Source: Kluyvera genomosp. 1 (lineage in GTDB: Bacteria > Pseudomonadota > Gammaproteobacteria > Enterobacterales > Enterobacteriaceae). From it: a DNA stretch of 64,000 nt. Positions 8,557 to 18,269 of the stretch are shown here, in pieces. The notes under the pieces are model-generated. The model was not told the origin of the DNA, made no database searches, and worked only from the letters and a program-made list of their open reading frames with translations. The translations under genes and the position numbers were made by a program. Numbering within the stretch: position 1 is the first letter of the stretch; every line of letters begins with the position of its first letter. The stretch is taken from NCBI RefSeq assembly GCF_001266615.1, contig NZ_LGHZ01000023.1, positions 1-64,000 of the forward strand, given 5' to 3'.

Positions 8557-9788
8557 ATATTGAGATCGGCCAGGGTAAAACGGCCTTGCCAGTTGGCTTC
8601 GTAGTCTTCACGCGGGAAGTCCCCCGGCGACGCACCGCGCTCCAGCGCCGCTTTCACCTTATGCGCATAGGCAAGGTTTTTGGCGCACATCGGTGCGGCG
8701 GGAATGTACATCACGTTGCCCCAGCCCTGCTGGTTTTCCACCGGGGCGACAGAGTGAATGACATCGCAGTGCCACCAGACGGAATCACCGGCTTCCAGCG
8801 CCGGGATTGAGGTCAGGGCGCTAATTAACAGCGGGTGCCACCTCTCGGAAATCGGCAGTACTTTGCCCGGTGCCACGCCGCACAGTTCGTCATCCGGTAC
8901 ATCGTCGAGCAGCGGACGCAGCAGCACGTAGGCCATGGCTTCCGGGATTGGCACCACGTGTAGCAGCCCTTGGTCAGGGATCATATCTGACAGCGCCGTC
9001 CAGCCCTGGAAGGTGCGGAACACCGAGCATTTAGTGGTGTTATCCACCGTATACTCTTCGACTTCGGTGCGATGCGCCGCATTCCACGGATCGTACTGCT
9101 CGACGTTGCCGTTAAAGACGCTGGCGAAGACCTGCTGATAGGCCGGCAGCAGCCAGCGTTCGAGCGCGCCGGAGTCGGTATGCGCGCCCAGCCCTTTCGA
9201 GGTGGTTCCCGGCGGGCGGCGGCGAATGCGGTCCGGATAAATCACGCTGATGTCCGGGTTAAACCACTGCCGGCCTTCGCTTTCTACCTGCCATAGGCGG
9301 TTTAAAAATGACTGTGCCTGCGCCATTGGCTCACTTTGCCGCGCCTGCATCTGCGCCTGTGACCAGTAGATCGGGTAGATCTCCGGGCGCGAGGCGTCGA
9401 GTGAGCCGAAGAAGGTGTCGCCGGGGCCTTTATAGACATCGTCGAAACGGTTGAGATCGAGATAATCGAGCATTGAACGATCCCACGCCAGCGCCTGTTC
9501 GCGCGGGAAGTGGCCTTTAATGACCGCACAGCCGCGGCGTTTGACCTCTGCACGGGTTGCATCGCCTATCTTCCCCTCTGCGATATCCGCGAACGGAATC
9601 ATCGGCCAGACCGACTGTCCCTGCGCCTTCAGGGAATTAATCTCCGCCACGCGCGCTTCAATCGTGGTGCTCAAGCGGTCGAACGCCGCTTGTACATCGC
9701 CAATCTGCGCGCGTAGCGCCTGTTTCATTTGACGAATGGCCGCATTTGGGTCGGCGGGCAGCGTTTCGTGGGTAAAGGTAATCGGCAT
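8523..9788 (-). CDS. ybiU: DUF1479 protein YbiU, Fe(II) dioxygenase-like
   Basis: 421 residues, same length as E. coli YbiU and highly similar throughout. The family (DUF1479) is predicted to fold like Fe(II)/2-oxoglutarate dioxygenases; HTDSGALERWL and WWHCDVIHSVAP supply plausible His/Asp metal ligands. Function is not established. Start at 9788 (MPITFT) has GAGGT five bases upstream. A CTTTC-N4-GAAAG palindrome lies 15 bp upstream, shared with ybiV and ybiY/fsaA. Confidence 0.92.
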   Translation of the reverse strand: MPITFTHETLPADPNAAIRQMKQALRAQIGDVQAAFDRLSTTIEARVAEINSLKAQGQSVWPMIPFADIAEGKIGDATRAEVKRRGCAVIKGHFPREQALAWDRSMLDYLDLNRFDDVYKGPGDTFFGSLDASRPEIYPIYWSQAQMQARQSEPMAQAQSFLNRLWQVESEGRQWFNPDISVIYPDRIRRRPPGTTSKGLGAHTDSGALERWLLPAYQQVFASVFNGNVEQYDPWNAAHRTEVEEYTVDNTTKCSVFRTFQGWTALSDMIPDQGLLHVVPIPEAMAYVLLRPLLDDVPDDELCGVAPGKVLPISERWHPLLISALTSIPALEAGDSVWWHCDVIHSVAPVENQQGWGNVMYIPAAPMCAKNLAYAHKVKAALERGASPGDFPREDYEANWQGRFTLADLNIHGKRALGIDV

Positions 9789-9802
9789 ATCAACCTCGCA
9801 AT

Positions 9803-9816
9803 CTTTCATTCGAAAG
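9803..9816. promoter_or_regulatory. Palindromic operator candidate upstream of ybiU
   Basis: CTTTC-ATTC-GAAAG, a 5-bp dyad with a 4-base centre (6 bp if the near-complementary flanks are counted), 15 bp before the ybiU start. The same core occurs at 10868-10881 and 14315-14330. Confidence 0.55.
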
Positions 9817-9930
9817 TAAAAGTCATTACAGGTGATACTCTAAGTTAAAATAAAGTTAATGCAAGTTTAAATTTTAAGCGGGTGTCATGACGGAAAAATA
9901 CGAGGCGCGGCGGAAAAGATAAGGTAACGC

Positions 9931-9957
9931 CACCACCCGGCGATGTGCCCGGTGGTG
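9931..9957 (-). terminator. Hairpin after ybiV
   Basis: Seven-bp outer stem CACCACC/GGTGGTG extended by an inner GGC/GCC with one mismatch, 30 bases past the ybiV stop. A short T-rich stretch (ATCTTTTCC) follows on the minus strand about 15 bases later. Confidence 0.45.
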
Positions 9958-9988
9958 CTGCGTTAATTCACTCTGCGTAGGGATAAAA

Positions 9989-10798
9989 TCAGAAGGGCTT
10001 TGTGCCGTCCAGCACGGCTTGAATCACGTTCAGCGCACCGTGGTGGTTATTGTCATCGGTGCGATAGTGGGCGATCTCTTTAATGCGTGCCGCCGCGTTA
10101 TCCATGGCAAAGGAGTATTTCACCAGCTTCAGCATTTCCGCGTCGTTGTCGCTGTCGCCAATCGCCACGCACTCCTGCGGGGAAACCTGCCAGCGTTTGA
10201 GCAGAAGGCTGATACCGTTGGCTTTATGCAGACCGGGGATAATCAGGTCAACAAAACCAAAGCCACTGGTTACCGGCTTCATTATGCCATCGAGCGACAC
10301 GTGCAGTTTATCCACCAGTTCGGGGATCTCGCTGTCCGGCAAATTCAGCGAAAATTTAAAGATTTTGTCGTCAATATCGTGATAGTTCGCCACGCGTTTT
10401 AGGCGGTAGTAGTGCTTGGACATCAGCGTCACGAGTTCGTCTGGTGCGCTATCGCTGATGTAGGCGCTTTCAAGGCCACAGGCGACAAACTTGAGCTGCG
10501 GATCTTTGAGTAATTCGGTGAATACCGTTTGCGACTCGTGGCGGGTCAACTCGCCGTGGAACAGTTCCTGGCCGTGTTCGTATACCAGCGCACCGTTTTC
10601 AGCGACGTAGGAAATCCTGTCGCGTATCTCAGGGAAGAAAGTGATGAGCTGATAGTACTGGTTGCCGCTGGCGACGACGAATTCAATGCCACGCTGCTGA
10701 AGCTGTTCAAACTGCGCCAGGAACCGCGAACGGTCGTAGGTCTTGGCGTCATTAAGAAAAGTTCCGTCCATATCAGTGACGATAACTTTAACGGTCAT
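9989..10798 (-). CDS. ybiV: HAD-IIB sugar phosphatase YbiV
   Basis: Cytosolic Mg-dependent hydrolase of the Cof-type HAD-IIB class, 269 residues. The catalytic motif DMDGT lies at residues about 9-13, motif II at VVASGN, and motif IV at GDSDND. E. coli YbiV is a sugar phosphatase acting on several hexose phosphates. The start at 10798 (MTVKVI) has AGGAG upstream; the ORF start at 10834 has no ribosome site. A second paralogue, ybjI, lies at 53734-54546. A palindrome shared with ybiU lies about 70 bp upstream. Confidence 0.93.
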   Translation of the reverse strand: MTVKVIVTDMDGTFLNDAKTYDRSRFLAQFEQLQQRGIEFVVASGNQYYQLITFFPEIRDRISYVAENGALVYEHGQELFHGELTRHESQTVFTELLKDPQLKFVACGLESAYISDSAPDELVTLMSKHYYRLKRVANYHDIDDKIFKFSLNLPDSEIPELVDKLHVSLDGIMKPVTSGFGFVDLIIPGLHKANGISLLLKRWQVSPQECVAIGDSDNDAEMLKLVKYSFAMDNAAARIKEIAHYRTDDNNHHGALNVIQAVLDGTKPF

Positions 10799-10867
10799 AC
10801 GGGATGCTCCTGGGGTAAATCCGGCCAGCAGCAATTTAATTACAATGTGAGCTAAAGCACAAATTTA

Positions 10868-10881
10868 ATTTCATTCGAAAG
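10868..10881. promoter_or_regulatory. Palindromic operator candidate upstream of ybiV
   Basis: ATTTC-ATTC-GAAAG, one mismatch from the CTTTC-N4-GAAAG core found at ybiU and ybiY/fsaA. It lies 70 bp upstream of the ybiV start. Confidence 0.5.
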
Positions 10882-10895
10882 AAAAGCGGGGCGAT

Positions 10896-10926
10896 TTGCC
10901 CCCTCTCCAGGAAGAGAGAGGGGCAA
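10896..10926 (-). terminator. Imperfect hairpin after ybiW
   Basis: TTGCCCC pairs with GGGGCAA and extends by TCTC/GAGA after a one-base bulge. It lies 14 bases past the ybiW stop. There is no T-tract, so it may be a processing or repeat element rather than a true intrinsic terminator. A similar pyrimidine/purine hairpin lies at 15086-15114. Confidence 0.4.
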
Positions 10927-10939
10927 GGGGGAGCATACG

Positions 10940-13372
10940 CTACAGCGTATGCTCGGTACGGGCGATGATATCGTCCTGCGCATCCGGCGACAGCGCGGTG
11001 AAGAAGGCAGAGTAGCCTGCGACGCGGACCACCAGGTCCCGGTACTGATCCGGATGTTTCTTCGCTTCAAGCAGCGTTTCGCGCGACACGATGTTGTACT
11101 GAATGTGCCAGCCTTTATGCACCTCGAAGAAGGTGCGCAGCAGCGCCATTAGTTTTTGCTTATCGCTCTCGTTTTCCAGTGTCGCCGGGTTCAGCTTCTG
11201 GTTTAACAGCACACCGCCGAGAATCGCCGACGTTGGCAGCTTACCGACGGAGCTGATGACCGCCGTTGGGCCCAGATGGTCGGTTCCGGACGCCGGGCTT
11301 GCGCCTTCCGCCAGCGGCGTTTTCGCTTTGCGCCCGTCCGGCGTGGCCATGGTTTGCGCGCCGAACGGCACGTTGGCCGAAATGGACGAGGTCCCTGCGT
11401 AGTAGTTACCACCAATCGGGCCTCGGCCGTAGCGCGGGTTGTGATACTGCTTCAACTCGTCGATATAGGTCTGGTAAGCGCGAGCCAACAGGATGTCAAC
11501 GCTATCATCATCGTTGCCATACTTTGGCGCACCGTTGATTAAGCGCTGACGCAGCTGTTCGTGGGTCAGGCCGTCGTAATCTTCCGCCAGCGCTTTTGCC
11601 AGCTCCTGTTGACCAATGATGCCCTGATCGAAGACCAGTTTTTTCACCGCCGCCAGACTGTTGCCGAGGTTGGCGATCCCGACCTGCAGGCCAGACACCC
11701 AGTCGTATTTCGCGCCGCCTTGCTTGATACTCTTCGCTCGCTCAATACAGTCATCCACCAGCGCCGAGCAGAGAATATCGTGCACGTTCTCTTCCAGCAT
11801 GGTGTCAACGACGTATTCAATCTCAATCGACTTTCGGGTGTAGTAACGAATCTGGCTATCCCAATCCGCGAGCATCTGCTCGAAGTTAGCAAAGTTGCCT
11901 TTCGACAGCGCGTGCTCCTGCGGCAGGAACACCTGGCCGCTGGTGGCGTCGCGGCCGCCTTCCATCGCCGCTAGCATCACGCGGGCGAAGTTGATAAAGC
12001 TCATGCCGGTGCAGCGGTAGCCCCACTTTCCGCCGACGGCGGTTTCGATACAACCGATCGCTGCATAGTCGTAAGCGTCTTCTGGCTCTACGCCCAGCTT
12101 GATGAATTCTGGGATCACGATTTCATCGTTGTTAAAAGCCGGCATCCCGAAGCCGCAGCGAATGACCTGTACGCAGGCGTCGAGGAAGTCGTTACTCATT
12201 CCCGCATGGTAGCGCACGCTCAGGTTTGGCTGGGTGGAACGCAGACGACCGCAGGACTCAAGAATGGCGTAGGAGAGCGGGTTGACCGCGTCCTGCGCTT
12301 CTCCATTCACTCGCTTCTGGCCGCCGATAGTGACGTTTTGATACAGCGGGCTGCCCGCAGAGGCTTTCGAGTGGGAACCGGAGCGAATTTTGTTCACTTC
12401 CAGTAGCTTCAGCCAGCAGCTGTGCAGCAGCTCGATGGCATGCTCACGCCCCAGCGACTGCTCAAGCTCAACGTCACGGCGGTAGAACGGATAGAGGTAC
12501 TGGTCCATACGGCCAAACGATACCGAGTGGCCGTTAGACTCAATTTGCAGAATCAGTTGGATGAAGTAGCTCAGCTGCAGCGCCTGCCAGAACGTTTTTG
12601 GCGGCTGGTGGGCAATCACATCGCAGTTCTCCGCCATCGCCAGCAGCTCGTCGCGGCGGCTTTCACGGATCTCTTCAGCAGCCATTTGACGAGCCAGTTC
12701 GGCGAAGCGCACGATGTGCAAGCTCACCGCGTCGAGCACGATATCAATTGCTTTCAGGAACTGATCGCCGTGCAGATCGTCAAGCACGGTGAGATTAATA
12801 CGGGTGCGGCGTTCAGCAACTTTAGCGCGCATCCCGTCGAGGCCTTTTTCCAGCAGCAACGGGAAGTTCACCGCCAGATGGGCGTCGCCGGAGGTCATAT
12901 TGCCTTCGGCTTTGATGATGCCAGTGGCCAGCAGCGCTTTTTGCTCATCGGTAAACATCCCGTAGCAGCGATCCTGTACGGTCTGGCCGCGCCACCATGG
13001 GCACACTTCATGCAGCACGCGCTTGTTCTCTTCGCTTACCGCAAACCCTGCACCCGGACGGTCGGCCAAATCATCGATCTCTTTTTCAATCCAACTGACG
13101 GTATATTCCGGGAAAATCGGCGCGGCGCGAACTTCGCAGGCCTGGTTGCCGATGATCAGCTCGTCATGTTTGATCCAAATGGTACGTTCCGCCAGGTGAT
13201 GAGCCAGCGCCAGCGCGCGACGCACCGGGATCGGTTTATCCATGTGCTGCTGATAGGCTTCGGTATAGTGGCGCGCACGTTCGGTACACACCGGCGGCTT
13301 AACGATATGCACCAGCGCGTTTTTATGGGACTGAATGCGGGCGGTTAATTTATCGAGAGTCAGCGTAGTCAT
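10940..13372 (-). CDS. ybiW: Glycyl radical enzyme YbiW (PFL-like)
   Basis: 810 residues, the same as E. coli YbiW. Pyruvate formate-lyase domain, then C-terminal glycine radical domain with RVAGYSAFF (radical Gly about residue 786). The active-site thiyl Cys lies in AAIGCIETA (Cys441), the GCIE/GCVE form found in glycerol/diol dehydratases and other decarboxylase or lyase glycyl radical enzymes rather than the Cys-Cys pair of PFL itself. The substrate is not known. It lies directly after its activase gene ybiY (5-base gap) and, as in E. coli, next to fsaA. Oxygen-sensitive chemistry implies anaerobic use. Confidence 0.94.
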   Translation of the reverse strand: MTTLTLDKLTARIQSHKNALVHIVKPPVCTERARHYTEAYQQHMDKPIPVRRALALAHHLAERTIWIKHDELIIGNQACEVRAAPIFPEYTVSWIEKEIDDLADRPGAGFAVSEENKRVLHEVCPWWRGQTVQDRCYGMFTDEQKALLATGIIKAEGNMTSGDAHLAVNFPLLLEKGLDGMRAKVAERRTRINLTVLDDLHGDQFLKAIDIVLDAVSLHIVRFAELARQMAAEEIRESRRDELLAMAENCDVIAHQPPKTFWQALQLSYFIQLILQIESNGHSVSFGRMDQYLYPFYRRDVELEQSLGREHAIELLHSCWLKLLEVNKIRSGSHSKASAGSPLYQNVTIGGQKRVNGEAQDAVNPLSYAILESCGRLRSTQPNLSVRYHAGMSNDFLDACVQVIRCGFGMPAFNNDEIVIPEFIKLGVEPEDAYDYAAIGCIETAVGGKWGYRCTGMSFINFARVMLAAMEGGRDATSGQVFLPQEHALSKGNFANFEQMLADWDSQIRYYTRKSIEIEYVVDTMLEENVHDILCSALVDDCIERAKSIKQGGAKYDWVSGLQVGIANLGNSLAAVKKLVFDQGIIGQQELAKALAEDYDGLTHEQLRQRLINGAPKYGNDDDSVDILLARAYQTYIDELKQYHNPRYGRGPIGGNYYAGTSSISANVPFGAQTMATPDGRKAKTPLAEGASPASGTDHLGPTAVISSVGKLPTSAILGGVLLNQKLNPATLENESDKQKLMALLRTFFEVHKGWHIQYNIVSRETLLEAKKHPDQYRDLVVRVAGYSAFFTALSPDAQDDIIARTEHTL

Positions 13373-13377
13373 CAGTT

Positions 13378-14280
13378 TTATCCTCGTAGTGTCGCCGTTA
13401 ACCCATTTTCATGGGCGTACTGCTGGGCAAAATCCAACAGCGCCAGGTCGTTCAGCGGCTTATCGGGTGCAAAGTAGGGTTGGCCGAGCAGCGCATATTT
13501 ATTGATGCCCAGCGTGTGGTAAGGCAGAAAATGGATATCGCGCACGCCGGAAAGCTGCTCGGCGGCAAAATCGGTAATCGCTTTAATTGACGCTTCGTCG
13601 GCGTTAAAACCCTGAATCAGCGGGACGCGCAGGGTGATTTTTTTCCCTGCAGCCGACAGACGTTTCAGGTTCTCGAGTACGCGTTTGGCGGAACCGTCGG
13701 TCCACTCTTTAAAGCGCGCGTCGTCCACGTGCTTTAAGTCGGCGAGGAACAGGTCGATGTAAGGCAGCGCTGGTTCCAGGTAGCGCCACGGCACGTGCAG
13801 GCAGGTTTCAACCGCCGTGTGGATACCGCTGTCATGCGCGCTTTTCAGGAGCTGGAGTGCCAACTCCGGGTTCATAAACGGCTCGCCGCCGGAGAGCGTC
13901 ATACCGCCGCCGCTGCGTTCGTAGAACGACTTATCGCGCAGTACGGTGGCCATAATCTCGTCGGCGGATTTTTCTTCGCCGCAGACGGTCAGTGCCTGAG
14001 TAGGGCAGCATTCTTTAAGGGTGTGCAGTACATCCGCATTCAGCTTTTCGCGGTGAATAACCAGACCGCTTATCACCCGCTCAATCACCGCCGGGGCGGC
14101 TTTCTGGCACAGATCGCAACCGTCAAGACACAGACGCGGATCGAACAACAGGTCCTGTTCACGCGCGCGGCTTTCCGGGTTCTGGCACCAGCGGCAGCCG
14201 AGCGAGCAGCCCTTCAGGAAGACCACGGTGCGGATACCTGGGCCATCATGGGTGGAATAGCGCTGAATGTTGAAAATCAT
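13378..14280 (-). CDS. ybiY: Glycyl radical enzyme activase YbiY
   Basis: Radical SAM enzyme of 300 residues that generates the glycyl radical on YbiW. The [4Fe-4S] motif CxxxCxxC is GCSLGCRWC (Cys25, 29, 32). A following Cys-rich insertion ([20 protein letters not shown]) resembles the extra cluster domain of many activases. [12 protein letters not shown] is the SAM-binding GGE region. The start at 14280 (MIFNIQ) has AGGAG five bases upstream; the GTG at 14286 overlaps that site. First gene of the ybiYW operon, divergent from fsaA. Confidence 0.94.
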   Translation of the reverse strand: MIFNIQRYSTHDGPGIRTVVFLKGCSLGCRWCQNPESRAREQDLLFDPRLCLDGCDLCQKAAPAVIERVISGLVIHREKLNADVLHTLKECCPTQALTVCGEEKSADEIMATVLRDKSFYERSGGGMTLSGGEPFMNPELALQLLKSAHDSGIHTAVETCLHVPWRYLEPALPYIDLFLADLKHVDDARFKEWTDGSAKRVLENLKRLSAAGKKITLRVPLIQGFNADEASIKAITDFAAEQLSGVRDIHFLPYHTLGINKYALLGQPYFAPDKPLNDLALLDFAQQYAHENGLTATLRG

Positions 14281-14291
14281 AGGCACTCCTC

Positions 14292-14330
14292 ATCTTTCGT
14301 ATAAAGATTAAAATACTTTCGAATGAAAGT
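14292..14330. promoter_or_regulatory. Operator candidates between ybiY and fsaA
   Basis: At 14315-14330 is ACTTTC-GAAT-GAAAGT, a dyad with perfect 6-bp arms that matches the palindromes upstream of ybiU and ybiV. Immediately beside it at 14292-14308 is a second dyad ATCTTT-N5-AAAGAT. Both lie in the divergent region, 12 and 35 bp before ybiY and 84 bp or more before fsaA, so one factor could control both directions. Confidence 0.55.
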
Positions 14331-14413
14331 TATCTTGATGTGCGTCAACTTCGGAGGAGGTTTTGCTGTGGTAGTGTTATTCCATGCTCAATATCACGGT
14401 TTAAGGACACATC

Positions 14414-15076
14414 ATGGAACTCTATCTCGACACTTCAGACGTCGCAGCGGTAAAGACGCTGGCACGCATATTTCCGCTGGCGGGCGTGACGACCAATCCC
14501 AGCATCGTGGCGGCAGGCAAGAAGCCGCTGGACGCGTTACTGCCTGAGTTATTGGATGCGATGGGTGGCAAAGGGCGTTTATTTGCCCAGGTGATGGCGA
14601 CCACCGCCGACGGTATGGTGGCGGATGCACACAAGCTGCGGGCGATTATTCCAGATCTGGTGGTGAAGATTCCGGTGACGGCCGAAGGGCTGGCAGCGAT
14701 TAAATTGCTGTCTGCTGAAGGTATTCCGACCTTAGGAACTGCCGTGTATGGCGCGTCGCAGGGGCTGCTCTCCGCGCTGGCGGGGGCCGAATATGTGGCG
14801 CCGTATGTCAATCGTCTTGATGCGCAGGGCGGCAACGGTATTCAAACCGTATGTGAATTACAGGATCTGCTGGCTCTGCATGCGCCGCAGGCAAAAGTAC
14901 TGGCGGCGAGCTTTAAAACGCCGCGCCAGGCGCTGGATTGCCTGCTGGCGGGTTGTCAGTCGATTACGCTGCCGCTGGACGTGGCGCAACAGCTAATCAG
15001 CAGCCCGGCGGTGGATGCCGCGGTGGCGAAGTTTGAACAGGATTGGCAAACGGCGTTTGGTCGTACGTCGCTGTAA
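14414..15076 (+). CDS. fsaA: Fructose-6-phosphate aldolase FsaA
   Basis: 220-residue class I aldolase of the transaldolase superfamily that reversibly cleaves fructose 6-phosphate to dihydroxyacetone and glyceraldehyde 3-phosphate. The Schiff-base Lys is Lys85 in VVKIPVT. TTNPS near residue 26 and the short length are typical of the FSA/TalC subgroup. Start ATG at 14414 has AGGACAC upstream. Divergent from ybiYW, with which it shares operator-like palindromes. Confidence 0.96.
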   Translation: MELYLDTSDVAAVKTLARIFPLAGVTTNPSIVAAGKKPLDALLPELLDAMGGKGRLFAQVMATTADGMVADAHKLRAIIPDLVVKIPVTAEGLAAIKLLSAEGIPTLGTAVYGASQGLLSALAGAEYVAPYVNRLDAQGGNGIQTVCELQDLLALHAPQAKVLAASFKTPRQALDCLLAGCQSITLPLDVAQQLISSPAVDAAVAKFEQDWQTAFGRTSL

Positions 15077-15085
15077 ACGGATTGG

Positions 15086-15114
15086 TTTTCCCTCTCCGCA
15101 AAGGAGAGGGAAAA
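15086..15114. terminator. Bidirectional terminator between fsaA and moeB
   Basis: Perfect 12-bp stem TTTTCCCTCTCC with its complement around a 5-base loop, giving a T-tract on both strands. It lies between the convergent fsaA and moeB stop codons. Confidence 0.85.
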
Positions 15115-15121
15115 CGCGTTG

Positions 15122-15883
15122 TTAGGCCGAAGGTTGGCCGCACACGTCACAGGTAGGGTTACGCATCAGCTTCATTTCTCTGAACTGGCAGCGCATCGCA
15201 TCATACATCACCAGTTTTCCCGCCGCCGGGGTACCGTAATGGGCCAGCACTTTAATTGCCTCCATTGCCTGCATCGCGCCGATCACCCCGACTAATGGCG
15301 ACATCACGCCCGCTTCGACGCAGGTTAAGGCATTTTCCCCGAACAGACGGCTCAGGCAGCGGTAGCAGGGCTCACCTTGCTGATAGGTAAAGACCGAAAT
15401 CTGTCCTTCCATGCGAATCGCCGCCCCAGAAACCAGTGGTTTTTTATGCTGGAAGCAGCCACGGTTAAGCTGGTTGCGGATAGCCACGTTGTCGGTACAG
15501 TCGAGCACCAGATCATGCTCAGCGATCAGCGCCGACAGCGCTTCTTCTTCGAGCAGTGCATTGACCGCCACGAGATCAACGTGCGGGTTAATCCGTGCCA
15601 GCGCCTCGCGCGCTGAGTCCACCTTCGGCTGGCCGATAGTGGCATCGCTGTGCAGCGTTTGGCGTTGTAGGTTGGAGAGCGCAACGGTGTCAAAATCCAG
15701 CAGCGTCATCTGACCGATACCTGCCGCTGCCAGATACTGCGCCGCCGCGCAGCCTAGACCGCCCAGCCCGACAACCAGCACCCGTGAAGCCTTCAGCTTT
15801 TCCTGACCGTCAAAGTCAAAATCGCGCAGGATGATTTGCCGGTTGTAGCGCAGCATCTCGCTATCGCTAAGCTCCACGGCCAT
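15122..15883 (-). CDS. moeB: Molybdopterin synthase adenylyltransferase MoeB
   Basis: 253-residue E1-like enzyme that adenylates the C-terminal Gly of MoaD so it can receive sulfur for molybdopterin synthesis. Visible are the nucleotide-binding GLGGLGC, the catalytic LDCTDN, and two zinc-ligand pairs CYRC and CDVC. Its start overlaps the moeA stop by one base (TAATG), so the pair is translationally coupled as in E. coli. Confidence 0.97.
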   Translation of the reverse strand: MAVELSDSEMLRYNRQIILRDFDFDGQEKLKASRVLVVGLGGLGCAAAQYLAAAGIGQMTLLDFDTVALSNLQRQTLHSDATIGQPKVDSAREALARINPHVDLVAVNALLEEEALSALIAEHDLVLDCTDNVAIRNQLNRGCFQHKKPLVSGAAIRMEGQISVFTYQQGEPCYRCLSRLFGENALTCVEAGVMSPLVGVIGAMQAMEAIKVLAHYGTPAAGKLVMYDAMRCQFREMKLMRNPTCDVCGQPSA

Positions 15884-17118
15884 TACAGGCCACCCAGCAG
15901 ATGGTTGAATGGCTCAACTTCCACCCATTCACCCGCTTCGACGCGACCGCGCTCACGCTCCAGCACGATAAAGCAGTTGCCCTGGCTAAAGGAGCTGAAG
16001 ATATGCGACCCCTGATGACCGGTCGTCGCGACGGTGAGCTCGCCGTTTTCGTTACGGGTCAGCAGGCCGCGCTGGAAATCGAGACGGCCTGGGGATTTTT
16101 TCAGCACGTCGGTGGTGCGCACCCGCAGGCGCGGTGCCTGAGTGGCGGCGCTACCGGCGCTCAATTTTGCCAGCAGTGGCTGCACCAGCTGATAGAACGT
16201 GAGTGCGGCAGAGACAGGGTTGCCCGGCAGGCCGCAGAACCAGCTGTGGCTCAGTTTGCCAAAAGCGAACGGTTTGCCGGGTTTAATCGCCAGTTTCCAG
16301 AAGCTGATTTCACCCAGTTCATCGAGGATGGTTTTGGTGTAGTCCGCTTCGCCAACGGAAACGCCACCGGAGCTAATCACCACGTCGGCCAACTTATCGG
16401 CTTCGATAAAGGTCTGACGCAGCTGTTCCGGGTCATCACGAATAATGCCGAGGTTAATGACTTCACAACCGAGCTGCTCGAGCATCAGATGTACTGCCAG
16501 GCGGTTGGTATCGTAGATTTGTCCGTCACCCAGCGGCTGACCCGGCAGCTGGAGTTCGTCGCCGGTGGAGAACAGCGCGACGCGAATTTTGCGCACCACG
16601 CTGACTTCAGCAATGCCGAGCGAAGCCAGTACCGGTAATTCGGCCACCGTCAGACGCGTTCCCGCAGGGAATACCACCGCACCGTTGGCAATGTCTTCAC
16701 CACGCAGGCGAATATTTTGCCCCGGCTTCACATTGGCAACAAAACGGATACCCGCCTCAGTTTGCTCGGTCTCTTCCTGCATCACCACCGCGTCGCAGCC
16801 TGGGGGAACCGGTGCGCCGGTCATAATGCGAATACAGGTGCCCGCTGGCCATTCACCGTGGAACGGCTGCCCGGCAAATGCTTTCCCGGCGACTGCCAAC
16901 GGCGTTTGTGCGGCAATATCGGCCAGACGCACCGCGTAGCCATCCATCGCCGAGTTATCAAAGCCCGGTACATCCAGTGGGGAGGTGATATCGCTGGCGG
17001 TAATGCGGCCAAACGCCTGCAGCAGCGGCACCGATTCGCTGTCGTGCAGCGGGGTTATCTGGTTTAGCATCTGCGTCAGCGCGGTATCAAGCGGTATCAA
17101 TCCGGCGGTAAAATCCAT
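15883..17118 (-). CDS. moeA: Molybdopterin molybdenumtransferase MoeA
   Basis: 411 residues, full length. MoeA inserts molybdate into adenylated molybdopterin to finish the molybdenum cofactor. The sequence has the central MoaB/Mog-like domain ([27 protein letters not shown]) and N-terminal MDGYA. First gene of the moeAB operon. Confidence 0.97.
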   Translation of the reverse strand: MDFTAGLIPLDTALTQMLNQITPLHDSESVPLLQAFGRITASDITSPLDVPGFDNSAMDGYAVRLADIAAQTPLAVAGKAFAGQPFHGEWPAGTCIRIMTGAPVPPGCDAVVMQEETEQTEAGIRFVANVKPGQNIRLRGEDIANGAVVFPAGTRLTVAELPVLASLGIAEVSVVRKIRVALFSTGDELQLPGQPLGDGQIYDTNRLAVHLMLEQLGCEVINLGIIRDDPEQLRQTFIEADKLADVVISSGGVSVGEADYTKTILDELGEISFWKLAIKPGKPFAFGKLSHSWFCGLPGNPVSAALTFYQLVQPLLAKLSAGSAATQAPRLRVRTTDVLKKSPGRLDFQRGLLTRNENGELTVATTGHQGSHIFSSFSQGNCFIVLERERGRVEAGEWVEVEPFNHLLGGL

Positions 17119-17257
17119 GGGTAAACTCCTGCGGGAAACGTTCGAATGCGCACATTATGGCAGAAAAGCCCCGCAGACTGTATGCCACCTGTGGTGTACA
17201 GTCTGCAGCTTGCAGGATTTCACTCATGATTTCCGGATGCTCTTTCTATATTCAAAA

Positions 17258-17284
17258 TTGATATAGGAGCAGAGCCACTATAAT
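17258..17284 (+). promoter_or_regulatory. Putative iaaA-gsi promoter
   Basis: TATAAT at 17279-17284 with TTGATA at 17258-17263; the 15-bp spacer is shorter than ideal. It lies about 35 bp before the iaaA start, in an AT-rich stretch. Confidence 0.4.
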
Positions 17285-17319
17285 GATATTTATAAATAAA
17301 ATGATCTAAGGGATAGCGA

Positions 17320-18258
17320 ATGGGCAAGGCAGTCATTGCGATTCACGGTGGAGCGGGGGCGATAAGTCGCCAGCAGATGTCAGCGCAAAAAGAGCACGAG
17401 TACGTGACAGCGCTGTCTGACATCGTCGAAAGCGCGCAGAAAATGCTGGAATCCGGCGCGAGCGCGCTGGATGCGGTTACTGAAGCTGTACGCCTGCTGG
17501 AGGAGTGCCCGCTGTTTAACGCCGGTATCGGTTCCGTATTCACCGCCGCAGAAACCCACGAACTTGACGCCTGCGTGATGGACGGTAATTCGCTGGAGGC
17601 AGGCGCCGTTGCTGGAGTGAAACATCTGCGTAACCCGGTGCTGGCTGCGCGGCTGGTGCTGGATAAAAGCCCGCACGTGATGATGATGGGTGAAGGCGCT
17701 GAAGCTTTTGCCGAAGCCGAAGGGATGGAGCGGGTGAATAATTCACTCTTCTCCACCGATATGCGTTTTCAGCAGTTGGTGGAAGCCCGTAGCCACGGCG
17801 AATTTATTATCGACCATGACGCACCGCTGGATGAACGCCAAAAAATGGGCACCGTGGGTGCTGTGGCGCTGGATTTTGACGGTAACCTCGCGGCGGCGAC
17901 CTCTACCGGGGGAATGACCAATAAATTACCGGGCCGGGTTGGCGATACCCCGTTGGTTGGCGCGGGATGCTACGCCAATAACGCCAGCGTTGCCGTCTCC
18001 TGTACTGGCACCGGCGAAGTCTTTATTCGTACGCTGGCGGCCTATGATATCGCCGCCCTAATGGAATATGGCAATCTCAGCCTGCTTGAAGCCTGCGAAC
18101 GGGTGGTGATGGAAAAACTTCCGGCGCTCGGCGGCAGCGGAGGCCTGATTGCCATCGATCGCGAGGGTAACGTGGTGCTGCCGTTTAACAGTGAAGGAAT
18201 GTATCGCGCCTGGGCCTACGCCGGTGATACGCCAACCATTGGTATTTACAAGGAATAG
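17320..18258 (+). CDS. iaaA: Isoaspartyl peptidase / L-asparaginase IaaA
   Basis: 312-residue Ntn-hydrolase precursor that self-cleaves before Thr178 (KMGTVGAV) into alpha and beta subunits. The new N-terminal Thr attacks isoaspartyl dipeptides and asparagine. N-terminal IHGGAGAI and [15 protein letters not shown] are family hallmarks. It precedes gsiABCD with an 11-base gap, an operon also seen in E. coli, linking peptide/glutathione import with peptide hydrolysis. Confidence 0.96.
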   Translation: MGKAVIAIHGGAGAISRQQMSAQKEHEYVTALSDIVESAQKMLESGASALDAVTEAVRLLEECPLFNAGIGSVFTAAETHELDACVMDGNSLEAGAVAGVKHLRNPVLAARLVLDKSPHVMMMGEGAEAFAEAEGMERVNNSLFSTDMRFQQLVEARSHGEFIIDHDAPLDERQKMGTVGAVALDFDGNLAAATSTGGMTNKLPGRVGDTPLVGAGCYANNASVAVSCTGTGEVFIRTLAAYDIAALMEYGNLSLLEACERVVMEKLPALGGSGGLIAIDREGNVVLPFNSEGMYRAWAYAGDTPTIGIYKE

Positions 18259-18269
18259 AAGGAGTTATC

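Noticed and set aside
12422-13348. 308-residue ORF antisense to ybiW
   Set aside because: Mirror frame of a conserved gene, no recognisable motif.
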